Assembly (NCBI RefSeq): GCF_900091595.1
Contig: NZ_FMCW01000003.1
Location: 241,618-305,617, forward strand
Length of the DNA stretch: 64,000 bases
DNA from: Micromonospora haikouensis
GTDB taxonomy: Bacteria > Actinomycetota > Actinomycetes > Mycobacteriales > Micromonosporaceae
Direction: 5' to 3'
Part shown: piece after piece, positions 7,292 to 16,201 of the stretch
Position numbering within the stretch: the stretch's first letter is position 1
Layout: each line of letters opens with the position of its first letter
The notes under the pieces: model-generated
What the model was told of the DNA's origin: nothing
What the model saw: only the letters and a program-made list of their open reading frames with translations
The model's database searches: none
Made by a program: the position numbers and the translations under genes

Positions 7292-8824
7292 GTGACGCTC
7301 GACGGTGAGGCACTGGAGCAGCTACGCAAGCGCGCGAAGGCCGGCGGTGCGGACAAATACCACGCGGCCAACGCCGCCAAGGGCAAGCTCTTCGCCCGCG
7401 AACGGGTGGCGCTCCTGGTCGACGAGGGCTCGTTCGTCGAGGACGGCCTCTACGCCAACGCCCTGGCCGAGGGCCTGCCCGCCGACGGCGTCGTCACCGG
7501 CACCGCCACCATCGACGGCCGGCCGGTCTGCCTGATGGCCAACGACTCCACGGTCAAGGCGGGCAGCTGGGGCGCGCGTACCGTCGAAAAGATCATCCGG
7601 ATCATCGAGCGGGCCTACTCGACCGGCGTGCCGATGGTCTACCTGGTCGACTCGGCCGGCGCGCGGATCACCGACCAGGTCGACCTGTTCCCCGGCCGGC
7701 GCGGTGCCGGGAAGATCTTCTGGAACCAGGTCCGCGCCTCCGGCTCGATCCCGCAGGTGTGCGCCCTGTTCGGGCCGAGCGCGGCCGGCGGGGCCTACAT
7801 CCCGGCGTTCTGCGACGTGGTGGCGATGGTCGACGGCAACGCCAGCATGTATCTCGGCTCCGACCGGATGGTCGAGATGGTGACCGGCGAGAAGACCACC
7901 CTGGAGGCGATGGGCGGGGCGCGCGTGCACTGCGCCGAGTCCGGCGTCGGGCACTTCCTCTGCAAGACCGAGGCCGAGGCGCTCGACGTGGTCCGCCGCT
8001 ACCTGTCCTACCTGCCGGCCAACTGGACCCAGCCGCCGCCGGCCGCCGAGGCGACGCCCGCGCCGGCCAAGGCCGACCTGGCCGCGCTGGTGCCGGCCAG
8101 CGAGCGGCAGGCGTTCGACATGCGCCGGTACGTCAAGGGCCTGCTCGACGACGGCAGCTTCTTCGAGATCCAGGCGCTCTGGGCCAGGGAGCTGACCATC
8201 GGCTTCGGCCGGCTCGACGGCGAGGTCGTCGGCGTCGTCGGCAACAACTCGATGTTCAAGGGCGGCGTGCTCTTCGTCGACTCGGCCGACAAGGCGACCC
8301 GGTTCGTGCAGCTCTGCGACGCGTTCAACGTGCCGCTGCTGTTCCTGTCCGACGTGCCCGGGTTCATGGTGGGCAGCGCGGTGGAGAAGCAGGGCATCAT
8401 CCGGCACGGGGCCAAGATGATCACGGCGATCTCCGAGGCGACGGTGCCGAAGATCTGCGTGGTGGTCCGCAAGGCGTACGGCGCGGGCCTCTACGCGATG
8501 GCCGGCCCCGGCTTCGAGCCCGACGCGACGATCGCCCTGCCCACCGCGAAGATCGCGGTGATGGGGGCGGAGGCCGCCGTCAACGCCGTCTACGCCAACA
8601 AGATCGCGGCCATCGCCGACGAGGCGGAACGGGCCGCCTTCGTCGCCGCCAGGCGCGCCGAGTACGAGCGCGACATCGACGTCGTCCGCCTGGCCAGCGA
8701 GCTGGTCGTCGACACGATCGTCGAGCCGCACGAGCTGCGCGCCGAGCTGGTCCGCCGGTACGCCGCCGCCCGCACCAAGGACCGGCACTTCTCCCGCCGC
8801 CGCCACGGCGTCACCCCGGTCTGA
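7292..8824 (+). CDS. Acyl-CoA carboxylase carboxyltransferase (beta) subunit
   Basis: The protein has 510 residues; GTG 7292 follows GGGGAG at 7281-7286. Two crotonase-like carboxyltransferase halves are evident: the N-terminal one with LVDSAGARITDQ and GPSAAGGAYIPAFCD, the C-terminal one with LFLSDVPGFMVG and VVVRKAYGAGLYAM (oxyanion-hole glycines). It transfers the carboxyl group from biotin to an acyl-CoA and should pair with the biotin carboxylase at 3887. Position next to HMG-CoA lyase and an acyl-CoA dehydrogenase makes methylcrotonyl-CoA the best guess for the substrate; propionyl-type acyl-CoA is possible. A palindromic operator candidate lies ahead of it. Confidence 0.9.
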   Translation: MTLDGEALEQLRKRAKAGGADKYHAANAAKGKLFARERVALLVDEGSFVEDGLYANALAEGLPADGVVTGTATIDGRPVCLMANDSTVKAGSWGARTVEKIIRIIERAYSTGVPMVYLVDSAGARITDQVDLFPGRRGAGKIFWNQVRASGSIPQVCALFGPSAAGGAYIPAFCDVVAMVDGNASMYLGSDRMVEMVTGEKTTLEAMGGARVHCAESGVGHFLCKTEAEALDVVRRYLSYLPANWTQPPPAAEATPAPAKADLAALVPASERQAFDMRRYVKGLLDDGSFFEIQALWARELTIGFGRLDGEVVGVVGNNSMFKGGVLFVDSADKATRFVQLCDAFNVPLLFLSDVPGFMVGSAVEKQGIIRHGAKMITAISEATVPKICVVVRKAYGAGLYAMAGPGFEPDATIALPTAKIAVMGAEAAVNAVYANKIAAIADEAERAAFVAARRAEYERDIDVVRLASELVVDTIVEPHELRAELVRRYAAARTKDRHFSRRRHGVTPV

Positions 8825-8880
8825 CCCGCCGCGCCGGGGCCGGCACCGCCACCGCGACCCCCCGGGCCACCACCGCGACG

Positions 8881-8920
8881 CTCCCACCAGCACAGCGACG
8901 CCCCCACCAGCACAGCGACG
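8881..8920. repeat. Tandem 20-bp duplication
   Basis: Two copies of a 20-base unit (cccaccagcacagcgacg core) sit side by side, followed by shorter repeats of GCCACCACCG, in the 187-base gap between the carboxyltransferase and the acyl-CoA dehydrogenase. No coding role is seen. Confidence 0.7.
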
Positions 8921-9011
8921 GCCACCACCGACGGCCACCACCGCTACCCAGGACCACCCACCCCGTCGGCGTCACGAGCGCCCGACGGAGGACTGCGTAC
9001 AGGAGGAATCG

Positions 9012-10166
9012 ATGGACTTCCGGCTCACCGAGGAGCAAGAGGCGCTGCGGTCCAGCGTGCGGGACTTCGCCCGCGAGGTGGTCGCCCCGGTCATCGCCGA
9101 GCACTACGAGAAGCACACCTTCCCGTACGAGGTGATCCGGCAGATGGGCAAGATGGGCCTGTTCGGCCTGCCCTTCCCCGAGGAGCACGGCGGCATGGGC
9201 GGCGACTACTTCGCGCTCTGCCTGGCCCTGGAGGAGTTGGCGCGGGTCGACTCCAGCGTGGCGATCACCCTGGAGGCGGCCGTCTCCCTCGGCGCGATGC
9301 CGATCTTCCGCTTCGGCACGGCCGAGCAGCGGGAGCGGTGGCTGCCGAGGCTGCTCAGCGGCGAGGCGCTGGCCGGCTTCGGCCTCACCGAGCCCGGCAC
9401 CGGGTCGGACGCGGGCGGCACCCAGACCCGGGCCGTCCTCGACGAGTCCACCGACGAGTGGGTGATCAACGGCTCGAAGGCGTTCATCACCAACTCGGGC
9501 ACCGACATCACCGCCCTGGTCACGGTCACCGCCGTCACGGGCACCCGGCCGGACGGGTCGAAGGAGCTTTCCACGATCATCGTCCCGTCGGGCACCCCCG
9601 GGTTCACGGTCGCGCCGGGCTACTCGAAGGTCGGCTGGACCGCCTCGGACACCCACGAGCTGACCTTCGACGACTGCCGGGTGCCGGCGGCCAACCTGCT
9701 CGGCGAGCGGGGCCGGGGCTTCGCCCAGTTCCTGCGCATCCTCGACGAGGGCCGGATCGCCATCGCCGCCCTGGCCGTCGGCCTCGCCCAAGGCTGCGTC
9801 GACGAGTCGATCAAGTATGCGAGCCAGCGCCAGGCGTTCGGCCAGCCGATCGGCAACTACCAGGCCATCCAGTTCAAGATCGCCGACATGGAGCTGAAGG
9901 CGCACACCGCCCGCCTGGCCTACTACGACGCCGCCGCCCGGATGCTGGCCGGCGAGCCGTTCAAGCGGCAGGCGGCGATCGCCAAGCTGCACGCCAGCAC
10001 GGTCGCCGTGGACAACGCCCGCGAGGCGACCCAGATCCACGGCGGCTACGGCTTCATGAACGAGTACCCGGTGGCCCGGTTCTGGCGCGACTCGAAGATC
10101 CTGGAGATCGGCGAGGGCACCAGCGAGGTCCAGCGCATGATCATCGCCCGCGACCTCGGCCTGTGA
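9012..10166 (+). CDS. Acyl-CoA dehydrogenase (isovaleryl/short-chain type)
   Basis: The protein has 384 residues; ATG 9012 follows AGGAGG at 9001-9006. It is a flavin-dependent enzyme that introduces the alpha-beta double bond in acyl-CoA and passes electrons to ETF. Visible motifs are FGLTEPGTGSDAGG (FAD binding), SKAFITNSG, QAFGQPIGNYQAIQFKIADM and the C-terminal IHGGYGFMNEYPVARFWRD with EIGEGTSEVQ, whose glutamate is the usual catalytic base. Gene context (carboxyltransferase, HMG-CoA lyase) favours isovaleryl-CoA as the substrate, which would complete leucine breakdown. A GC-rich hairpin repeat starts within 2 bases of the stop. Confidence 0.9.
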   Translation: MDFRLTEEQEALRSSVRDFAREVVAPVIAEHYEKHTFPYEVIRQMGKMGLFGLPFPEEHGGMGGDYFALCLALEELARVDSSVAITLEAAVSLGAMPIFRFGTAEQRERWLPRLLSGEALAGFGLTEPGTGSDAGGTQTRAVLDESTDEWVINGSKAFITNSGTDITALVTVTAVTGTRPDGSKELSTIIVPSGTPGFTVAPGYSKVGWTASDTHELTFDDCRVPAANLLGERGRGFAQFLRILDEGRIAIAALAVGLAQGCVDESIKYASQRQAFGQPIGNYQAIQFKIADMELKAHTARLAYYDAAARMLAGEPFKRQAAIAKLHASTVAVDNAREATQIHGGYGFMNEYPVARFWRDSKILEIGEGTSEVQRMIIARDLGL

Positions 10167-10167
10167 A

Positions 10168-10217
10168 AGGAAGGGCCCCCTATTAACGCCTGAGGTAGAG
10201 AAGGGTCCCCCTCTCAC
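10168..10217. repeat. GGGCCCC-type intergenic repeat, copy 1
   Basis: A 50-base element beginning AAGGAAGGGCCCCC, with TTAACGC in the middle and GAGAAGGGTCCCCCTCTCAC at the end. It follows the acyl-CoA dehydrogenase stop almost directly. A clearly related element lies at 46332-46383, also right after a stop codon. The two half-palindromes can fold, so a terminator role is likely. Confidence 0.75.
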
Positions 10218-10324
10218 GCCGGTAAACTCCCGCGTGCAGCGCTGTCGGATATTTGTGCCGGTCAGCGTCGGCAGGGCGACGGTTGGCTGACGACAGTCAG
10301 ACCCGATCCGTACCCTTCCTGCCC

Positions 10325-12976
10325 ATGGCTCCCGATCATGGCCGTCCGCCGGGCGCGGACGGTCGTACCGGATTGTCCGCCCTGCTGCGCGCGCACCGGC
10401 ACGCCGCCGGCCTCACCCAGGCCGAGCTGGCCGCCCGCGCCGGGGTCGGGGTGCGGACGGTCCGTGACCTGGAGCGGGGCCGGTCCGCGCGGCCGCAGCG
10501 GACCACCGTCGACCTGCTGGCCGGTGCCCTCGGCCTCGCCGGGCCCGTCCGCGCGGCGTTCGTCGCCGCCGCCCGGGGGGCGGCCCCGGCCGACCCCGCC
10601 CGCGCGGCCGACGAACCACCCGCCGCCCCGCCGCCGTCGGTTCCCCACCCGGTCGGTGCCGGGCCGTCGTCGGCTGCCCACCCCGGGGGTACGCCGATCG
10701 CGCTCCCGCCGCCCGTCGAGCTGATCGGCCGGGAGCGGGACGTCGCCGAACTCGTCGAGCTGCTCACCGCCGACCACGGCCCGTCCGTGGTCAGCCTGGT
10801 CGGGCTGGCCGGGGTGGGCAAGACGGCGCTGGCCCTGGCGGTCGCCCACGCCGTGGCCGGGCGGGCGCCGGGCGAGGTCGCCGGGGTGCTCGTCGGGGAG
10901 GGCTCGGACCCGGCCGACGTGCTCTCCGCCGCGGCGGCGGCCTTCGGCGCGGCCCGTGCGTCCGACCTCGCGGTGCGACTGGCCGCCCGTCCGGCGCTGC
11001 TGCTGATCGACGCGGTGGAGCGGGCGCCCGACCCGGTGGCCGGGGCGCTGCACCGGCTGGCGGGGGCGGTGCCCACGCTGCGGGTGCTGGTCACCGGGCG
11101 GCACCCGGTCGGTGTGCCCGGCGAGCGCGTCTGGCCCGTACCGCCGCTGGACGTGCCGCCGCCCGAGCTGGACCCGGCCGGGCCGGCCGTCCTGGCCGGC
11201 TACCCGGCGGTGGCGCTGTTCACGGCGCGGCTGGCCCGGGTGCGGCGGGAGCCGCCGGACCCGGCCGAGCTGCCGGCCCTCGCCGCGCTGGCCCGCCGGC
11301 TGGGTGGGCTGCCCCTCGCCATCGAGCTGATGGCCGCCCGGGGGCGCATCCTCGACCTCAACGAGCTGCTCGACCGGTACGGCGACCGGGTCCTCGACCT
11401 CGCTACCTCGCCGGCCCAGCGGCCCGGGCCCGGGTGGACGCCGGGGGGTGGGGCGACGGTCACCCTGCGGGACGCGGTGGCCGCCAGCTACCGCCTCCTC
11501 GCCCCGGACGAGCGGGCCGCCCTGCGTCGGCTCTCCGTGTTCCGCAACCGGTGGTCCGTGGAGCTGGCCGAGGAGATGCTGGCCGACGACGCCGACCCGG
11601 AGGGCACGGTCTCGATCGACCCGGTGCCGCTGCTGGACCGGTTGCTCCAGCTCGGCCTGCTCAGCGTCCGGGGGACCGGTCCGTTCCGGTTCCGGCTGCT
11701 CGACGCGGTGCGGGAGTTCGCCGCCGAGCAGGCCATCGGCGCCGGGGAACGGTGCGACGTCCGGCGGCGGCACGCGGAGGTCTTCGCGCGGCTGGTGGCC
11801 CGGACGGCCCCCGACCTGGCCGGCCCGCAGCTGACCTCGGCGGTGCGCCGGCTGGACGAGGCGACCGCCGACATCACCGCCGCGCTGGCCCACGCCGCCG
11901 TCGACGACCCGTCGACCGCGCTCCGGCTGGCCGTCGGGCTGGCCCGCTGGTGGCGGTTCCGGGGCCGGGACGTCGTCGGGCGGCAGTGGCTGCGGCGGCT
12001 GCTGGCCGACCCGCGCACCGCCGCCGCCGATCCGGGGCTGCGCGCCCGTGCGGTGCTGGGCGCGGCCCGGCTCGCCGTCGAGCACGGCGCGGCGGAGCAG
12101 GAGCTGCCGGCGGCCCGGGACGCCTGGGCCATCCTGCACCGGGCCGGCGACGTGGCCGGGGAGCTGGAGGCGCGGGCGGTGCTCTGCGCGCTGCTGGGGG
12201 CGACCGGGGGGCACGACGAGGCGCGCGACCAGGCCGCCGCCGTGCTCGTCCTGGCCACCCGGCACGGGCGGCTGCGCGACATGGCCGTGGCGCAGCACAG
12301 CCTCGCCTGGCACGACGTCCGGGTGGGCGACCTGGCCGGGGCGCGGCGTCGCCTGGCCGCCATGGACCGGCTGGCCGCCCAGTCCGGCGAGCGGCGGCTG
12401 CGCGTGTTGGCCCGGGCCGACCTGGCCGAGGTCACCCGGCTGGAGGGCCGGTACGCCGACGCCGTGGAGCAGGGTCGCCGGGTGGCCGCCGGGCTGGTGG
12501 AGGTCGGCGACCCGGGGCACCGTCGGCGGGCCCTCGGCACGATCGGCCTGGCGCTGGCCCAGGACGGGCGTCCCGACGAGGCGGCCGAGGTGCTGGCGGG
12601 TCTGCGCACCTGCGCGGCCGGTGACGCGGCGCTCGGTGCCGAGCCGCTGCGCGGCCGGCCGGGGGAGGCCCGGTTCGAGGACGGGATCTGCGCGCTCATC
12701 GAGGCGAACATCGCCCTGCACCGGGCCGACGGTGAGCTGGCGGCCGAGTGGTTCGCCGCCGCAGCGGAGGGAACCGTCGCCGGTCAGGACCGGCGGGACC
12801 TGGTGGAGGCGCTCGTCGGGCTCGCGGCGAGCACCCGGGACGCGGGCGTGCTCGACCGCCTCGACGCCGCCTGTCGGCAGAACGGGATCAGCCTGCTGCC
12901 CCGGGAGGATGCGCTGCTGGCACCGCTGCGGCGGCCCGGCCGACCCGAGTCGACCGGGCGTGCCCGGGAATGTTGA
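10325..12976 (+). CDS. XRE-NB-ARC-TPR regulator (STAND ATPase)
   Basis: The protein has 883 residues; ATG 10325 places the HTH at the N terminus. Domains in order: an XRE helix-turn-helix (residues about 17-60, LTQAELAARAGVGVRTVRDL), a Pro/Ala linker, a STAND-type NB-ARC ATPase (Walker A GLAGVGKTAL at 160-169; Walker B-like ALLLIDAVE; GGLPLAIELMAARG near 320), a winged-helix region, and a TPR-like C terminus. STAND regulators are ATP-driven switches that oligomerise on sensing a ligand. No operon partner is adjacent. The target genes and ligand are unknown. Confidence 0.88.
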   Translation: MAPDHGRPPGADGRTGLSALLRAHRHAAGLTQAELAARAGVGVRTVRDLERGRSARPQRTTVDLLAGALGLAGPVRAAFVAAARGAAPADPARAADEPPAAPPPSVPHPVGAGPSSAAHPGGTPIALPPPVELIGRERDVAELVELLTADHGPSVVSLVGLAGVGKTALALAVAHAVAGRAPGEVAGVLVGEGSDPADVLSAAAAAFGAARASDLAVRLAARPALLLIDAVERAPDPVAGALHRLAGAVPTLRVLVTGRHPVGVPGERVWPVPPLDVPPPELDPAGPAVLAGYPAVALFTARLARVRREPPDPAELPALAALARRLGGLPLAIELMAARGRILDLNELLDRYGDRVLDLATSPAQRPGPGWTPGGGATVTLRDAVAASYRLLAPDERAALRRLSVFRNRWSVELAEEMLADDADPEGTVSIDPVPLLDRLLQLGLLSVRGTGPFRFRLLDAVREFAAEQAIGAGERCDVRRRHAEVFARLVARTAPDLAGPQLTSAVRRLDEATADITAALAHAAVDDPSTALRLAVGLARWWRFRGRDVVGRQWLRRLLADPRTAAADPGLRARAVLGAARLAVEHGAAEQELPAARDAWAILHRAGDVAGELEARAVLCALLGATGGHDEARDQAAAVLVLATRHGRLRDMAVAQHSLAWHDVRVGDLAGARRRLAAMDRLAAQSGERRLRVLARADLAEVTRLEGRYADAVEQGRRVAAGLVEVGDPGHRRRALGTIGLALAQDGRPDEAAEVLAGLRTCAAGDAALGAEPLRGRPGEARFEDGICALIEANIALHRADGELAAEWFAAAAEGTVAGQDRRDLVEALVGLAASTRDAGVLDRLDAACRQNGISLLPREDALLAPLRRPGRPESTGRAREC

Positions 12977-13177
12977 CGCGGGGGCGGCGCGAGCGAAGAA
13001 GCCCCCTGGTTTTACCCCTCGCTCATCGCTCGCGCCGGCACCCCCCGGTGCGCCCCCGCTGGGAGAACAGTAGCCACCCCCGGCGGTGTGACTTGTCTGC
13101 TTAATCCGGTTTGTTGTCGGCGGGTGGGCGGTTCTGCCGGTCTTTCTGCCGGTGCCTCCGGCCCGTCCGCCGGGCGG

Positions 13178-13678
13178 TCAGGAGGAGGCGGCTTCCGTCG
13201 GGACCGGGTCGGTGCTGCCGGCGGTCGCGCCCGGATGCACCGCATCGCGTACGCGGCGCAGGCCGTGGAGGAGGGCGCGCAGCTCCTCCGGCTCCAGTTG
13301 GCCGATGAACCACTCCTCGATGATCCGCAGGTGCCCGGGGAGGGTCTGGTCCAGCCGCTGCAACCCGGCGGCGGTGACCACCGCGTACGAGCTGCGCCGG
13401 TCGGACGGGCAGGCCCGGCGGCAGAGCAGGCCGTCACGTTCCATCCGGTCCACCACCCGGGTCACCCCGCTGGTGGAGAGCGAGGTCTGCGCGGCCAGGT
13501 CGGTCATGCGCAGCTGGTTGCCCGGCGAGCGGGCGAGGCGGGTGAGCACCTCGAACTCGACCGGAGAGAGCCCGTGCTCCTCGTACTGGGCGGCGAACCG
13601 GGCCGACAGCCCGGCGTGCGCCTCGACGAGGAGACCGACGGCGGTGATCCGGGGGTCGTCGAACACGTTCTGGTCCAC
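13178..13678 (-). CDS. MarR-family transcriptional regulator
   Basis: The protein has 166 residues and starts at the ATG complementary to 13676-13678. It shows the winged-helix MarR core: LSPVEFEVLTRLARSPGNQ, LRMTDLAAQTSLSTSGVTRV and the wing DRMERDGLLCRRACPSDRRS. It is divergent from the YceI gene 101 bases away, and the shared interval holds an inverted repeat, so it probably represses yceI and itself. The cysteine in the wing (RRACPSD) replaces the usual Asp/Glu-Arg region and could be redox-sensitive, which is inference only. Confidence 0.9.
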   Translation of the reverse strand: MDQNVFDDPRITAVGLLVEAHAGLSARFAAQYEEHGLSPVEFEVLTRLARSPGNQLRMTDLAAQTSLSTSGVTRVVDRMERDGLLCRRACPSDRRSSYAVVTAAGLQRLDQTLPGHLRIIEEWFIGQLEPEELRALLHGLRRVRDAVHPGATAGSTDPVPTEAASS

Positions 13679-13689
13679 GAGTTCATCAT

Positions 13690-13728
13690 AGCAATACTTG
13701 ACACACGGAATATTGCTCTGTCTATAGT
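13690..13728 (+). promoter_or_regulatory. yceI promoter with MarR operator candidate
   Basis: AGCAATA (13690-13696) and TATTGCT (13711-13717) form a 7-bp inverted repeat with 14 bases between. It overlaps a -35-like TTGACA (13698-13703) and lies just before a -10-like TATAGT (13723-13728), spacing 19. The overlap fits repression by the divergent MarR protein. Confidence 0.6.
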
Positions 13729-13779
13729 TGCTCGGTCAGTCGTTGGGCCACTGAACAATCTCTCCTGGAGGACAGCACC

Positions 13780-14361
13780 ATGACCAGCAGCAACGGATCG
13801 GTTACCCGCGAGTGGGAGGGCCTCACGATCCCGGCGGCCGGCACCTACCTGCTGGACGTCGCCCACAAGCGGGTCGGGTTCGTCGCCCGGCACATGATGG
13901 TCAGCAAGGTGCGCGGCGAGTTCGCCGACGCGACCGCCACCATCACCATCGCCGAGGACCCGATGCAGTCCTCGGTCTCCGCGACCATCCAGGCCGCCAG
14001 CATCAGCACCGCCCAGGCCGACCGGGACGGCCACCTGCGCAGCCCCGAGTTCCTGGACGCCGAGGCCTTCCCGACCCTGGAGTACCGCAGCACGGGCGTG
14101 AAGTCCCGGGACGGCAACGAGTTCGTCCTCACCGGCGAGCTGACCATCAAGGGCGTGACGCGTCCGGTGGAGCTGGAGGTCGAGTTCGAGGGCGTCGGCC
14201 GCAGCCCGTTCGGCCAGGACATCTTCGGCTTCTCCGCCAGCACCGAGATCGACCGCGAGGACTTCGGCCTCACCTGGAACGTCGCCCTGGAGACCGGCGG
14301 CGTGCTGGTCGGCAAGAAGATCAAGATCGAGATCGAGGGCGAGGGCGTCCGCCAGGCCTGA
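13780..14361 (+). CDS. YceI-family lipocalin-fold protein
   Basis: The protein has 193 residues; ATG 13780 follows CTGGAGGA at 13764-13771. The YceI pattern is complete: GTYLLDVAHKRVGFVARHMMVSKVRGEF, then DRDGHLRSPEFLDAEAFPTL, GELTIKGVTRPVELEVEF and DREDFGLTWN. YceI proteins bind isoprenoid-type lipids and are often periplasmic, but this one has no signal peptide. It is likely controlled by the divergent MarR regulator. A perfect 13-bp hairpin follows. Confidence 0.92.
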   Translation: MTSSNGSVTREWEGLTIPAAGTYLLDVAHKRVGFVARHMMVSKVRGEFADATATITIAEDPMQSSVSATIQAASISTAQADRDGHLRSPEFLDAEAFPTLEYRSTGVKSRDGNEFVLTGELTIKGVTRPVELEVEFEGVGRSPFGQDIFGFSASTEIDREDFGLTWNVALETGGVLVGKKIKIEIEGEGVRQA

Positions 14362-14381
14362 CCGCCCCGCTCCACGAGACC

Positions 14382-14414
14382 CGGGCCCGCGTCGCACCAG
14401 CCGACGCGGGCCCG
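14382..14414 (+). terminator. Hairpin after yceI
   Basis: CGGGCCCGCGTCG (14382-14394) and its exact complement (14402-14414) enclose a 7-base loop 20 bases after the yceI stop. The remainder of the 307-base gap to 14668 shows nothing else I can support except the RBS of the next gene. Confidence 0.8.
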
Positions 14415-14668
14415 CGGCCGTTCCGCCGGAGTCCCTTCGGCGGGAGCGTGCGAATTGTCACGGTCGGCCCCTTCGCGGGGGCGATGGCGCGCGCCCCCAC
14501 CTGGGTAGAGAGGCGGTCGGGAGCGCGTTCCAGGCCGGTCGCGGTCGCCGCAGAGGTGACCGTCCGGCGTCGGCCTCTGGCCCGGCGCGGGGGGTGCTTT
14601 TACCGTAGAAGGTTCACAATGTGCGCTGCGGGCGGCAGGCCCCGCCGCGCCTCGCGCCGGGAGGACAC

Positions 14669-16147
14669 ATGGGCAGGGACGTCGAGCAGGGCGCCTTCTC
14701 CCGAGAGGACAGGCTCCACTACCGGCAGAAGGTCCGGAGGTGCCTGGACGTCTTCGCGTTGATGCTGGACGACTTCGGCTTCGACGCCGACCGGCCGATG
14801 ACCGGGCTGGAGATCGAGCTCAACCTGATGGACCCGGCCGCCGAGCCGGCGATGCGCAACGACGAGATCCTCGCGGACATCGCCGACCCGCTCTTCCAGA
14901 CCGAGTTGGGGCGGTTCAACCTGGAGCTGAACGCCGAGCCCCGGCTCATCGAGGGCGCCGGCTTCGCCGACTACGAGCGTGACCTGCGCAGCAGCCTGGA
15001 CCGGGCCGACGCGCGGGCGGCGTCGTCCGACGCGCGGATCGTCCTGGTCGGCATCCTGCCCACACTGACCGAGCGGCACCTGGTGGCCGACAACCTCTCC
15101 ACCGCCGCCCGGTACCGGGTGCTCAACGACCAGATCGTCGGCGCCCGGGGCGAGGACATCGAGCTGGACATCCGCGGCGTCGAACGGCTCCGGACGCACA
15201 CCGACTCCATCGCGCCGGAGGCCGCCTGCACGAGCCTCCAGTTCCACCTCCAGGTCGCCCCGGACAGCTTCGCCGACTACTGGAACGCCTCCCAGGCCAT
15301 CGCGGGTGTCCAGGTGGCCGTCGGGGCGAACTCCCCCTACCTGTACGGCCGGCAGCTCTGGGCCGAGACCCGGATCGCCCTGTTCCAGCAGGCCACCGAC
15401 ACCCGCCCCGACGAGCTGAAGGCCCAGGGCGTACGCCCCCGGGTCTGGTTCGGCGAGCGCTGGATCACGTCGATCTTCGACCTGTTCGAGGAGAACGTCC
15501 GCTACTTCCCGCCGCTGCTGCCGATCTGCGAGGACGAGGACCCGGTCGAGGTCCTGCACGCCGGGGGCGTGCCCGAGCTGGCGGAACTCCGGCTGCACAA
15601 CGGCACGGTCTACCGCTGGAACCGGCCCGTCTACGACATCATGAACGGCCGGCCCCACCTGCGCGTGGAGAACCGGGTGCTGCCCGCCGGCCCGACCGTG
15701 GTCGACATGCTCGCGAACGCCGCCTTCTACTTCGGCCTCGCGCGGGGCCTGGCCGAGGCGGACCGGCCGATCTGGAGCCAGCTCACCTTCAGCTCCGCCG
15801 AGGAGAACTTCCACGCCGCCGCCCGGCGCGGGATGGACGCCGTCCTGCACTGGCCGCGCCTCGGGGACGTGCCGGTGACCAAGCTGGTGCTCGACACCCT
15901 GCTGCCGACGGCGGCCACCGGGCTGGACCGCTTCGGCGTCGCGCCCGCCGAGCGGGACCGCCTGCTCGGCATCATCGAGCAGCGCTGCCGCACCGGCCGC
16001 AACGGCGCGGTCTGGCAGACCGAGACGGTCTGGGCGGCCGAGCACCACCGGGGCCTGGAACGCGACGCGGCCCTGCACCACATGGTGCAGCGCTACGCGG
16101 AGTTGCAGCGGAAGAACGAACCGGTGCACACCTGGCCGGTCGACTGA
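14669..16147 (+). CDS. GCS2-family carboxylate-amine ligase
   Basis: The protein has 492 residues; ATG 14669 is preceded by GGGAGGA at 14660-14666. It belongs to the glutamate-cysteine ligase family 2 fold: MTGLEIELNLMDP holds the metal/ATP-binding glutamates, followed by ELNAEPRLIEGAGF, SLQFHLQVAP and the C-terminal GRPHLRVENRVLPAGPT. Such enzymes ligate an amine to a carboxylate with ATP; glutamate-cysteine ligase is the best-known member, but substrate cannot be read here and mycothiol-producing actinobacteria do not normally need glutathione. It has no operon partner and ends close to the convergent membrane gene. Confidence 0.8.
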   Translation: MGRDVEQGAFSREDRLHYRQKVRRCLDVFALMLDDFGFDADRPMTGLEIELNLMDPAAEPAMRNDEILADIADPLFQTELGRFNLELNAEPRLIEGAGFADYERDLRSSLDRADARAASSDARIVLVGILPTLTERHLVADNLSTAARYRVLNDQIVGARGEDIELDIRGVERLRTHTDSIAPEAACTSLQFHLQVAPDSFADYWNASQAIAGVQVAVGANSPYLYGRQLWAETRIALFQQATDTRPDELKAQGVRPRVWFGERWITSIFDLFEENVRYFPPLLPICEDEDPVEVLHAGGVPELAELRLHNGTVYRWNRPVYDIMNGRPHLRVENRVLPAGPTVVDMLANAAFYFGLARGLAEADRPIWSQLTFSSAEENFHAAARRGMDAVLHWPRLGDVPVTKLVLDTLLPTAATGLDRFGVAPAERDRLLGIIEQRCRTGRNGAVWQTETVWAAEHHRGLERDAALHHMVQRYAELQRKNEPVHTWPVD

Positions 16148-16201
16148 CCGACCCACCACCTCGCCGGCGGCCGGACCACCACCCCGCCGGCACAAGGTTG
16201 A

